Positions 7,537 to 14,670 of a stretch of 14,774 nt of DNA are shown here, piece by piece. Position 1 is the first letter of the stretch; each line of letters starts with the position of its first letter. Both the position numbers and the translations under genes were made by a program. The notes below the pieces were generated by a model that saw only the letters and a list, made by a program, of their open reading frames with translations, was not told the origin of the DNA and did no database searches. This stretch comes from Ruminococcus sp. AF46-10NS (GTDB lineage Bacteria > Bacillota > Clostridia > Lachnospirales > Lachnospiraceae): the NCBI RefSeq assembly GCF_003474435.1, contig NZ_QRNF01000061.1:1-14774 (forward strand). Direction: 5' to 3'.

Positions 7537-9515
7537 ATTGCATCCACCTCCGCGATAATCTGTCTGTTGGAGAAGCCCTGAAGGTCCATGGCTCCTGACG
7601 GGCAGGCTACTGTGCAGGCACCGCAGCCCTGGCAAAGTGCTGTATTGACAACCGCAACTCTTCTTGTCTCACGGATACCGTGATCGTTGACCTGTTTCTC
7701 CTCATAGGAAATCGCTCCGTAAGGACATACATTTGCACAGGTAGAGCATCCGTTACAGAGAAGCTCGTCGGATTTTGCCGTACATGGATTGGTTGTCAGC
7801 TTATCCTTTGCAAGAAGTCCTATGGCCTTTACAGCTGCAGCTCCTGCCTGGGCAACTGTCTCCGGGATATCCTTTGGTCCCTGGCATACACCGGAAAGGA
7901 AAATTCCTGCTGTCGGTGATTCTACAGGACGAAGCTTTGCATGAGCTTCTGTAAGGAAATTGTTAGTGTCAATACTTGCAGTAAGCATGGTAGCGATCTT
8001 ACGTACATCCGGATTCGGCTCAATGGCTGTTGCAAGAACTACCATATCTGCTTTCTTGAAGATCTGCTTATTATCAAGAAGATCCGAGCCCTGAACAAGA
8101 AGTGTTCCATCCGGCTGCGGAATTACTTTTCCTACCTGACCTTTGATGTAGTTTACGTTATACTGCTCAACTGCTCTTCTGTAAAACTCATCGAAGTTTT
8201 TACCAGGTGTACGGACATCAATATAAAATACCGTCACATTGGTATCCGGATATTTGTCACGGATCAGCATGGCATGCTTAGCTGTGTACATACAGCAGAT
8301 CTTGGAACAGTATGGCTTCCCACGATCATCGGAGCAACGGCTTCCAACACACTGGATAAACACGATCTCCTTCGGTGCTTTTCCATCGGAAAGGCGCTCA
8401 AGATGTCCCTTTGTAGGTCCTGCAGCATTCATGATACGCTCCAGCTCCAGAGATGTGATCACATCCTTGCTCTGGCTGTATGCGTATTCATCATATTTGT
8501 CAAGCTTGATGGTATCAAATCCGGTTGCCACCACGATCGCTCCGTATTTCTGTGTTACGATCTCATCCTGCTGATCGTAATCAATGGCTCCTGCCTGACA
8601 TACTTTGGAGCAGACACCACATTTGCCTGTCTTAAATTTCAGGCAATGCTCTCTGTCGATCACAGGAACATTTGGAATCGCCTGTGCAAACGGAGTATAA
8701 ATAGCTGACCGGTTGTTCAGCCCTCTGTTGAACTCATTTGGAATCTTTTTGGAAGGACATTTTTCCTGGCAGACTCCACAGCCTGTACATTTGTCCATGT
8801 TGACACTTCGCGCTTTTTTGCGGATATCAACAGTAAAATCTCCTACAAAACCTGCAACTTTTTCTACTTCACTGTATGTATAGATATTGATCTTTTCATG
8901 AGCTGCAGCCTCCACCATTTTTGGAGTAAGGATACATGCGGAACAATCCAGAGTAGGGAAGGTTTTGTCAAGCTGTGACATTCTTCCGCCGATACTTGGT
9001 GTTTTTTCCACAATATCAACTTCATAGCCTGCATCGGCAATATCAAGAGCCGTCTGGATTCCGGCGATACCGCCTCCGATGATCAGGGCTCTCTTTGTAA
9101 CCCGGCTTTCTCCCGGCTGAAGAGGAGCATTTAAATTGACTTTTGCTACTGCTGCTCTTGCAAGGATCACGGCCTTCTCCGTAGCCTCCTGCATATCCTT
9201 GTGGATCCAGGAACAGTGCTCACGGATATTTGCGATCTCCACCATATATGGATTCAGACCGGCCTTTTCCGCTGCTTTACGGAAAGTTGCCTCATGCATA
9301 CGCGGAGAACAGGAACAGACAACCACTCCTGTGAGATTTTTTTCACGGATGGCTTCCTGGATCCTGGACTGTCCTGCTTCGGAACACATATACTGATAAT
9401 CTTCTGCATGGACAACTCCAGGCTCTTTTGCAATGATCTCCACAACTTTTTTCACGTCTACCGTAGCGGCAATATTACTTCCGCAATGACAGACAAATAC
9501 ACCGATTCTCTGCAC
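7527..9515 (-). CDS. hdrA: Heterodisulfide reductase subunit A-like electron-bifurcating flavoprotein
   Basis: At 662 residues this matches full-length HdrA. Parts in order: an N-terminal domain with VCHCGSN (C9, C11), C44, CSC (C67, C69) and C101; the FAD motif IIGGGIAG (145-152) with GGRMSQLD and C191/C194; an inserted ferredoxin-like domain (C243/C246/C249/C253 and C299/C302/C306); a cysteine cluster C389/C394/C403/C407; and a C-terminal two-cluster ferredoxin (C587/C590/C593/C597, C628/C631/C634/C638). In methanogen HdrABC-MvhAGD this FAD splits electron pairs between a disulfide and ferredoxin. I choose the GTG at 9515 because AGGAGGTG lies just upstream; the GTG at 9545 has no ribosome site. 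It starts 4 nt after hdrC and overlaps flxD. Confidence 0.93.
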   Translation of the reverse strand: MQRIGVFVCHCGSNIAATVDVKKVVEIIAKEPGVVHAEDYQYMCSEAGQSRIQEAIREKNLTGVVVCSCSPRMHEATFRKAAEKAGLNPYMVEIANIREHCSWIHKDMQEATEKAVILARAAVAKVNLNAPLQPGESRVTKRALIIGGGIAGIQTALDIADAGYEVDIVEKTPSIGGRMSQLDKTFPTLDCSACILTPKMVEAAAHEKINIYTYSEVEKVAGFVGDFTVDIRKKARSVNMDKCTGCGVCQEKCPSKKIPNEFNRGLNNRSAIYTPFAQAIPNVPVIDREHCLKFKTGKCGVCSKVCQAGAIDYDQQDEIVTQKYGAIVVATGFDTIKLDKYDEYAYSQSKDVITSLELERIMNAAGPTKGHLERLSDGKAPKEIVFIQCVGSRCSDDRGKPYCSKICCMYTAKHAMLIRDKYPDTNVTVFYIDVRTPGKNFDEFYRRAVEQYNVNYIKGQVGKVIPQPDGTLLVQGSDLLDNKQIFKKADMVVLATAIEPNPDVRKIATMLTASIDTNNFLTEAHAKLRPVESPTAGIFLSGVCQGPKDIPETVAQAGAAAVKAIGLLAKDKLTTNPCTAKSDELLCNGCSTCANVCPYGAISYEEKQVNDHGIRETRRVAVVNTALCQGCGACTVACPSGAMDLQGFSNRQIIAEVDAICR

Positions 9516-9519
9516 TTTC

Positions 9520-9909
9520 TCACCTCCTGTATCTTCTGAACGCACTTACAAGCAGCTGCTGAGGAAGCTCCGGATCAAGAAGCTCCGGAATTTCATTTGG
9601 TGAAAGATAGTCGCCGCCTTTTTCCCGAACAACCAGCTGTCTTGCCCCGTCAATGATCTTTCCGGGTTTTACGTCTCTCGGACACCGCTCCACACAGGCA
9701 AAGCAGGAAAGACATTTCCACAAAGATGCTGAATTTACAAGTGCTTCGATATTTTCATTGATCACGTAGGACACAAACTGATGAGGCTTGATATCCATCT
9801 CGTCAAAGGATGGGCAGGTAGCAGAGCATTTGCCACACTTCATACATTTCAGAGGATTGGTTCCGCTGATCTCCTTTATTTTTTCCGCAGAAGAATGGTT
9901 ATCTCTCAT
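9520..9909 (-). CDS. hdrC: Heterodisulfide reductase subunit C-like 4Fe-4S protein
   Basis: This 129-residue protein has two [4Fe-4S] motifs: C22/C25/C28/C32 in KCMKCGKCSATCP and C66/C69/C72/C76 in KCLSCFACVERCP. Size and spacing are typical of free-standing HdrC. The subunit wires electrons from HdrA to the noncubane clusters of HdrB. Its ATG overlaps the hdrB stop as ATGA, and GGAGGTGG precedes it, so the two are translationally coupled. Stand-alone HdrC-like proteins also occur with glycolate or lactate oxidases, but the immediate hdrB and hdrA neighbours settle the assignment. Confidence 0.92.
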   Translation of the reverse strand: MRDNHSSAEKIKEISGTNPLKCMKCGKCSATCPSFDEMDIKPHQFVSYVINENIEALVNSASLWKCLSCFACVERCPRDVKPGKIIDGARQLVVREKGGDYLSPNEIPELLDPELPQQLLVSAFRRYRR

Positions 9910-10709
9910 TTTGCCACCTCCTCTTTGACGCCAAGGGCTTCTGCCAGAAGCTCTGTAAAATAGTAAACCGGCATTTTATTTCCGGAATTTTTATTCAGAT
10001 TGTATTTGCAGAGCGGACAGGCAGTGATCAGCATATCTGCGCCAAAGCCTGCTGCGCTTTCTTCAATCTTTTCACACATATTCTGTGACATTTCTTTTTC
10101 TTTCAGGGATATATATCCTCCACAGCATTCATTTCTGTAAGGATAGATCACAGGCTCAGCGCCAAGGGCACGGATAAAATCTTCCATGATCCTTGGATTT
10201 TCCGGATCATCAAATGCCATGATCTTTCCAGGTCTCAGAAGCAGACAGCCGTAATAGGCTCCGATCTTCTTTCCGGTAAGAGGATTTACTACTTTTTCTT
10301 TCAGTTTATCAAAACCGACTCTGTCCCGGAGAACCTCCAGATAATGGAGAACGGTTGTCTCTCCTTCATAGGGAGCTTCCAGCTGCATGTAATTGTTGGC
10401 TCTGGTCCGGATATCTTCCACATTTTTCATATCATCATTGACACGCTTGATCACATGATGACAGGCTGAACAGATCGTCACCAGATCCTGGCCTTTTTCT
10501 TTTGCCTGGTTCAGCGCACGGACGGAAGAAAGCTTTGTGGCGATCTCATCTGTGCCAAGCGGATAAACACCACCACAGCACTGCCAGTCCTCGATCTCCT
10601 CAAGCTCAAACCCAAGGGCTGTGGCACTGGCTCTGGCATACTCATCCAGATCCCTGGCCTTTGTTCTCAGGGTGCAACCCGGATAATAACTGTACTTCAT
10701 ACCTTTCAT
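9906..10709 (-). CDS. hdrB: Heterodisulfide reductase subunit B-like CCG-domain protein
   Basis: This 267-residue protein has two complete cysteine-rich CCG domains. The first is C12, C44-C45, C80-x2-C83 and the second is C155, C195-C196, C231-x2-C234, fitting the CX31-39CC...CXXC pattern that binds the noncubane [4Fe-4S] clusters of methanogen HdrB. It is the presumed high-potential reduction site. The organism is unlikely to have coenzymes M and B, so the physiological disulfide, or partner protein, is unknown. It is the first gene of the operon, about 45 nt after the proximal promoter. The start is ambiguous by three codons: the ATG at 10709 sits only 2 nt after AAAGGA, while the ATG at 10700 has that site at 11 nt and gives the family-like N-terminus MKYSYYPGC. 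Confidence 0.92.
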   Translation of the reverse strand: MKGMKYSYYPGCTLRTKARDLDEYARASATALGFELEEIEDWQCCGGVYPLGTDEIATKLSSVRALNQAKEKGQDLVTICSACHHVIKRVNDDMKNVEDIRTRANNYMQLEAPYEGETTVLHYLEVLRDRVGFDKLKEKVVNPLTGKKIGAYYGCLLLRPGKIMAFDDPENPRIMEDFIRALGAEPVIYPYRNECCGGYISLKEKEMSQNMCEKIEESAAGFGADMLITACPLCKYNLNKNSGNKMPVYYFTELLAEALGVKEEVAK

Positions 10710-10760
10710 TATCCTTTCTTAATCTAAAAATCTGACGGTTAAAATGGATCTAATCCTTGT

Positions 10761-10789
10761 TTTGTATTGTTTATTTTTTAACAATGCAA
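10761..10789 (-). promoter_or_regulatory. Proximal promoter of the hdr-flx operon
   Basis: Reading the minus strand, TTGCAT (10789-10784) and TACAAA (10766-10761) are separated by exactly 17 nt. Each matches four of six consensus bases. It would start transcription near 10754, giving a short leader before hdrB. The spacer is filled by a Rex-like operator, which supports a regulated promoter rather than a chance match. Confidence 0.5.
10767..10784. promoter_or_regulatory. Candidate Rex (NADH/NAD+ sensor) operator
   Basis: The minus-strand sequence TTGTTAAAAAATAAACAA matches 13 of the 14 fixed positions of the clostridial Rex consensus TTGTTAA-N4-TTAACAA. It lies between the -35 and -10 boxes of the proximal promoter, where a bound repressor would block polymerase. 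Rex is released when NADH is high, which suits an operon for NADH re-oxidation with fumarate. The match to the consensus is read directly; binding is inferred. AT-rich context raises the chance of a random match. Confidence 0.6.
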
Positions 10790-10866
10790 ACGTAAAAAAA
10801 TGAAATCCCACTAACACTTACTTGAGAATATTTCTTAAAAGCACTCAAATAAAAGAGGTAAAACAC
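10771..10866 (-). CDS. Possible 31-residue leader peptide ahead of hdrB
   Basis: A GTG at 10866 follows GGAGG with a 4-nt gap and opens a 31-codon frame ending in TAA at 10771. The peptide is rich in Phe, Tyr, Val and Ser and ends in two lysines; I recognise no family. It lies between the distal promoter and hdrB and its last codons run through the Rex-like operator and proximal promoter. It would be made only from the distal promoter. It may be a chance frame in AT-rich DNA. Confidence 0.2.
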   Translation of the reverse strand: MFYLFYLSAFKKYSQVSVSGISFFYVCIVKK

Positions 10867-10910
10867 CCTTCCTCCGCAAATAAGAAGTGTATTAGCTCGA
10901 TTTCTTGTAC

Positions 10911-10939
10911 ATCATAGCATGATATTCTTATTTTCACAA
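10911..10939 (-). promoter_or_regulatory. Distal promoter of the hdr-flx operon
   Basis: On the minus strand, TTGTGA (10939-10934) and TATGAT (10916-10911) are spaced by 17 nt, and the -10 box has an upstream TGC, the extended -10 signature. This is the best sigma-A-type promoter in the region. It would give a leader of roughly 195 nt before hdrB that includes the short GTG frame and the Rex-like site. Confidence 0.6.
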
Positions 10940-10958
10940 TAGATTTTCTGTAATTTTT

Positions 10959-10976
10959 TGTGTTTTTTTTAACACA
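10959..10976. promoter_or_regulatory. Inverted repeat upstream of the distal promoter
   Basis: TGTGTT (10959-10964) and AACACA (10971-10976) are perfect inverted arms around six T. The element ends about 20 nt upstream of the distal -35 box, a common place for an activator or repressor site. I cannot name a regulator. An intervening T-run this long may also be a simple structural feature. Confidence 0.3.
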
Positions 10977-11027
10977 CTTTTGAAAAATCTTCTCATTTCT
11001 GACGATACTGATAATTTCCTTCAGCAT

Positions 11028-11057
11028 AAAAAGCTCCGGATTTCTCCGAAGCTTTTT
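11028..11057 (-). terminator. Intrinsic terminator of the L,D-transpeptidase gene
   Basis: A 13-bp stem (11045-11057 with 11028-11040) closes on a GAAA tetraloop in the minus-strand RNA and ends in five U. One pair is a G-U wobble on this strand and a mismatch on the other, so it favours minus-strand transcription. It lies about 80 nt after the transpeptidase stop codon and separates it from the hdr promoters. Confidence 0.88.
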
Positions 11058-11136
11058 CCATAAAATCATCTCACTCTACATTCCATATTCTGCCAGATCA
11101 TTGACTTTACACCAGACATCTATCAGTCTAATCCAA

Positions 11137-12576
11137 TTAGTAAATAATGATCGGATACCCAGCATCGATCGTTTCATAGATCAGTTTCGCCTGATCTTTT
11201 GGCAGATTAATGCATCCATGACTTCCGTTTGTCTTATACCGGTTTCCGCCAAAGGAAGACTGCCAGGAAGCATCGTGAAGTCCCTGTCCGTAAACAAAAG
11301 GCATCCAGTAATTAACTTTTACATTATATCCATACTCAGCACTTGTCAGATTGTACGGACTTGCCTTGTAAGCGATCGGCCATGCACCTCTGTATGTCTC
11401 CCTGCCCTTCACAGGCTTACCGCTGACAATATCCGTTTCTGTCACAAGATTCCCATCTTTATACAGCCACAGATGCTGCGCATCCAGGCTGACTTCTATG
11501 TAACTGCCTGCCAGATCATCAGTACCGTTTCTCTGATAGCCGGAACTGCTGTAGATCGGATCACGTGTTACTGCTGTTCCGCTTTTTAAGTCTTCAAGAA
11601 GCTGTGTCACTTCTGCATCCTGATCAATACGATATCCGTATTCGTTGCCTTCAATGGTCACATCTGTTCCTGTTGATGTGTGAAAAGTACGCGGCACATA
11701 AATCGTATTATACTTGTTTGCAAGATTACTGATATATGTCTTAACAGCATCCTCATCAACACTGAGTGTCTCTCCCTCAGCTTTAACCCAGGAACTGATG
11801 GTATCTGAATCCAGCACAACTGTCTCACTTCCAAATGTATATGTAACTGTAGTACTTCGGTACTTGCTCAGCTGGTCATTCAGGTTTGTAACCTTTACCT
11901 CCATGTCATCTGTAGCTATCACAGACGGGCTTATATATACATGTTTATTCACCGGTACTGTAATAACATCTCCCAGAATTGCAGTGTCAAAAGCAGCATT
12001 CAGTGTGGTTTCCACCATTGTCTGGAGTTTATCTTCATCAATCTCAGTTCCCTGTTTCTGCTTTACAAGGATGAATTCTTTTTTACCCTGATCATACCGG
12101 ATTTCTGCATCTGTGGAAGCCTTTCGCTCTTTATCTCCGAAATTGGAAAGATCCAGTGCCTGTTTTTCCTGCTCTTCATTCTGCTCAATCTGATATTCCA
12201 GATCCACATTTTTTTCTTTTGTAAAAATCTTCCTGTTCTCTTCCCTCTGTTTCTGAAGGTCTGTCAGCTTTGAAAGAAGATCCTCTTTATTCAGGCTATA
12301 TCCCAAATCTTTCAATGTGGTCCTGTAAATTTCCTGATCATCCTCCTGAAAAGATACCGGCCTGTTCTCAAAGGAAGCAATGATCTTATCTTCTGCCTCC
12401 TGGGCATTCAGTCTGGAAACATCCAGACCGTTCACGGAAATCTTCCGGCCCAGTGTATTGTGATCTGCCATATAAGTGTAACCAAAAAGTCCTGCCACAG
12501 CTGCAATCACTGCCACAATACAGATCCCAAGTATGATCTTCAGTGTTTTTCTGCTCATGATAGATTTTTTATCCAT
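11137..12576 (-). CDS. Membrane-anchored L,D-transpeptidase (YkuD) with peptidoglycan-binding-like region
   Basis: This 479-residue enzyme probably makes 3-3 cross-links in peptidoglycan or attaches proteins to it, outside the cell. A short lysine-rich N-terminus is followed by one membrane helix (about 12-36) that serves as signal anchor. A long middle region (about 45-345) looks like the PG_binding_4 domains of Gram-positive transpeptidases and includes a charged, probably coiled stretch (about 100-150). The C-terminal YkuD domain (about 357-479) carries HDASW (H434) and the catalytic GSHGCINLP with C455. The start is the first ATG, with a weak AAGGG site; M7 is an alternative. It has its own terminator and a candidate promoter, so it is probably unrelated to the redox genes around it. 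Confidence 0.9.
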   Translation of the reverse strand: MDKKSIMSRKTLKIILGICIVAVIAAVAGLFGYTYMADHNTLGRKISVNGLDVSRLNAQEAEDKIIASFENRPVSFQEDDQEIYRTTLKDLGYSLNKEDLLSKLTDLQKQREENRKIFTKEKNVDLEYQIEQNEEQEKQALDLSNFGDKERKASTDAEIRYDQGKKEFILVKQKQGTEIDEDKLQTMVETTLNAAFDTAILGDVITVPVNKHVYISPSVIATDDMEVKVTNLNDQLSKYRSTTVTYTFGSETVVLDSDTISSWVKAEGETLSVDEDAVKTYISNLANKYNTIYVPRTFHTSTGTDVTIEGNEYGYRIDQDAEVTQLLEDLKSGTAVTRDPIYSSSGYQRNGTDDLAGSYIEVSLDAQHLWLYKDGNLVTETDIVSGKPVKGRETYRGAWPIAYKASPYNLTSAEYGYNVKVNYWMPFVYGQGLHDASWQSSFGGNRYKTNGSHGCINLPKDQAKLIYETIDAGYPIIIY

Positions 12577-12635
12577 ACCCTTATCCCTCGAGTCTTATGT
12601 ATTATATGTTATGTTTCCATACTGATTGTTATTAT

Positions 12636-12663
12636 AATATATGCTATTCATGTCTTCTGTAAA
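12636..12663 (-). promoter_or_regulatory. Candidate promoter of the L,D-transpeptidase gene
   Basis: On the minus strand TTTACA (12663-12658) and TATATT (12641-12636) are 16 nt apart, each five of six to consensus. A second TATAAT nearer the gene has no good -35 partner. The region lies between the leuC terminator and the transpeptidase start, where a promoter is needed. Confidence 0.4.
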
Positions 12664-12683
12664 GAGCATTTGTCCTTCCGGAC

Positions 12684-12722
12684 AAAAAGAGACAGACTCC
12701 ACCTTACGAAGTCTGTCTCTTT
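12684..12722 (-). terminator. Intrinsic terminator of leuDC
   Basis: A perfect 13-bp stem (12710-12722 with 12686-12698) around an 11-nt loop is followed by five U in the minus-strand RNA. It lies 70 nt after the leuC stop. A second small hairpin of 5 bp (12671-12684) follows directly. Confidence 0.9.
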
Positions 12723-12792
12723 CATACCTTCTTCTATATTTCCACTATCAAACAGAACTAACTATCTGTTTTTAGGTCTGATTCTGCATTCC

Positions 12793-14037
12793 TTATTCAG
12801 GCAGCACGATTTTACCTGCAACTGCGCAGGCTGCTGCTGTTTTCGGAGATGCCAGATAAATCTGAACCTTGGAGGTTCCCATGCGCCCCAGGAAGTTACG
12901 GTTGTTAGTTGCCACAACCTTTTCACCATCTGTCAGGATTCCGCCGGTTCTTCCGCAGCAAAGCCCGCAGCCTGGATGTGTGATGATCGCACCTGCCTCA
13001 GCAAGAGTATCCAAAATGCCAAGTTCAATGGCCTGACGGTAGATTTTGCGGCTTGCAGGAGTTACGATCAGTTTCACAAAATCTGCTACTTTTTTGCCCT
13101 TAAGAACTTCAGCTGCTGCCATCAGATCCTCAAGCCGTCCGTTTGTACAGGAACCGATAAATACCTGATCAATGGTCTCGCCCTGAAGCTCGCTGACATC
13201 ACGAATCTTGTCCACCTGTGACGGGCAAGCCATAACCGGCACAAAATCCTCAGCCTTGTAAGTCATAGTTTTCATATAAACAGCATCTTCATCACCGATA
13301 AGATTTTTCTGATAGTCGTCAAGCTCAACATCACAGTAAGCAGCTGTCTTTTCATCTGGTGTGAAAAGAGCACATTTTGCGCCGGCTTCAATTGCCATAT
13401 TTGACATCGTCATACGGCTTGCAACAGACATGTTCTCAATAGTGCTTCCGGAAAATTCCAGTGCACGGTATGTCGCACCATCTGCACGCAGATCACCGAT
13501 GATGCGGAGAATAATATCCTTGGACATGACATTCTCCGGAAGTTCTCCGTTGATCACGATCTTAATTGTCTCCGGAACTTTGATCCACATGGTTCCTGTT
13601 CCCAGGATGCTGGCCATCTCTGTATATCCGATACCGGAAGAAAATGCGCCGACACATCCATAAGTTGTGGTATGGCTATCTGTGCCGAATACGACGTTGC
13701 CAGGTTTTACATATCCTGCCTCTGTCATCAGCTGATGGCAGATACCGTCACTTCTATGTACATTTTTCATTCCATATTTCGCTGCAAAAGCATCTCCAAT
13801 ATGGAAATGTCTGGTGTCATCCTGCTGGCTTGCAGGTACAAGATGGTCGTAGATTAGAACAACTTTGTCCGGATCCCACAGTTTCTGAAATCCCATCTCC
13901 TCAAATTTCTCCGCTACAAACGGAATAAAGATATCATGGATCATTACTCTGTCAACATTGACAGTCACGATATCGCCAGGCTTTACTGCCTTGCCTGTAT
14001 TATGTCTGATAATTTTTTCAATGATCGTCTCGCCCAT
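12793..14037 (-). CDS. leuC: 3-isopropylmalate dehydratase-type large subunit (LeuC family)
   Basis: This 414-residue protein is the cluster-bearing subunit of an aconitase-family hydro-lyase, of the shorter LeuC class shared with archaeal isopropylmalate isomerase, homoaconitase and 2,3-dimethylmalate dehydratase. The [4Fe-4S] ligands are C297 (SCTNGRLEDL), C357 and C360 (HPGCGLCCG). Other signatures are VFGTDSHTTTYG (116-127) and NNRNFLGRMG (378-387). The most likely reaction is 2-isopropylmalate to 3-isopropylmalate in leucine synthesis. No leuA or leuB is visible, so the substrate cannot be fixed from context. GGAGAGGAG precedes the start, which follows leuD after 21 nt. A terminator closes the unit. 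Confidence 0.88.
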   Translation of the reverse strand: MGETIIEKIIRHNTGKAVKPGDIVTVNVDRVMIHDIFIPFVAEKFEEMGFQKLWDPDKVVLIYDHLVPASQQDDTRHFHIGDAFAAKYGMKNVHRSDGICHQLMTEAGYVKPGNVVFGTDSHTTTYGCVGAFSSGIGYTEMASILGTGTMWIKVPETIKIVINGELPENVMSKDIILRIIGDLRADGATYRALEFSGSTIENMSVASRMTMSNMAIEAGAKCALFTPDEKTAAYCDVELDDYQKNLIGDEDAVYMKTMTYKAEDFVPVMACPSQVDKIRDVSELQGETIDQVFIGSCTNGRLEDLMAAAEVLKGKKVADFVKLIVTPASRKIYRQAIELGILDTLAEAGAIITHPGCGLCCGRTGGILTDGEKVVATNNRNFLGRMGTSKVQIYLASPKTAAACAVAGKIVLPE

Positions 14038-14058
14038 TTCTTCTCTCCTCTCCGTTTG

Positions 14059-14550
14059 TTAGTCCAGACCGTTCAGTTTTCGCATGGCTTTTACAAGTCC
14101 GCCAGCCTGAATAATATCCATCAGATTCTCCGGAAGAGAAGCTATCGGGTACTGTTTTCCATTGTGGTCTACATGCTCGTTCATCACAACTGTAACTTCG
14201 TCTCCCTCTTTCACATCGTCGTGAAGATCCGGCTGCTCAATAAGGAGAAGGCCGTTGTTGATGGAGTTGCGGAAAAAAATACGGGCAAAAGATTTCGCAA
14301 TGACACACTGGATTCCCAGTGCTTTGATGATCTCCGGTGCCTGCTCTCTGGATGAACCGCAGCCGAAGTTCTTTCCTGCCACAATAATGTCACCTTTCTG
14401 AATCTGTCCTGCCAACTCCGGGCGAAGAGGACTAAATCCATACTGCTTCATATCGTCAATGGTTTTCAGTGCAAGGTACTCTGTCGGGATAATGATATCG
14501 GTGTCGATATCATCTCCAAGTACCCACACTTTTCCTGTAAATGCTTTCAT
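14059..14550 (-). CDS. leuD: 3-isopropylmalate dehydratase-type small subunit (LeuD family)
   Basis: This 163-residue swivel-domain subunit pairs with LeuC. Visible motifs are GDDIDTDIIIPTEYL (12-26) and KNFGCGSSREQAPEIIKALG (59-78), plus AKSFARIFFRNSINNGLLL. The length fits the short archaeal/clostridial type rather than the roughly 200-residue enterobacterial LeuD. The substrate-selecting loop after IIPT reads YLAL, which matches neither of the loop variants I remember for isopropylmalate or homoaconitate enzymes, so specificity is open. GGAGATATACAT precedes the start. Here leuD is upstream of leuC, the reverse of the usual leuCD order. Confidence 0.88.
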   Translation of the reverse strand: MKAFTGKVWVLGDDIDTDIIIPTEYLALKTIDDMKQYGFSPLRPELAGQIQKGDIIVAGKNFGCGSSREQAPEIIKALGIQCVIAKSFARIFFRNSINNGLLLIEQPDLHDDVKEGDEVTVVMNEHVDHNGKQYPIASLPENLMDIIQAGGLVKAMRKLNGLD

Positions 14551-14642
14551 ATGTATATCTCCTGTTTATTCCGTTCCGTATCCTCAGGCAAAAGTTTTCT
14601 ATCTGCCCTGTTATAAGAACCCACGCCGAAACGGATCATCCT

Positions 14643-14670
14643 CTGATAATTTCTGAATATATTGTGTCAA
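14643..14670 (-). promoter_or_regulatory. Weak candidate promoter for leuDC
   Basis: On the minus strand a perfect TTGACA (14670-14665) is followed after 16 nt by TATCAG (14648-14643), four of six to the -10 consensus. It would start transcription about 85 nt upstream of leuD. The poor -10 box makes this tentative, and the true promoter may lie outside the window. Confidence 0.3.

Noticed and set aside
7537..7635. 33-residue N-terminal extension of flxD
   Set aside because: It lies entirely within the hdrA coding region in another frame. The ATG at 7536 has GGAGG upstream and gives the normal MvhD length.
14551..14643. 30-codon frame overlapping the leuD start as ATGA
   Set aside because: GAGG touches its ATG with no spacing, it has no family resemblance and few leucine codons, so it is likely chance.
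123..14656. Numerous plus-strand open frames of 60-255 codons
   Set aside because: They lie opposite well-supported minus-strand genes, are cysteine- and phenylalanine-rich antisense translations, and show no family motifs.
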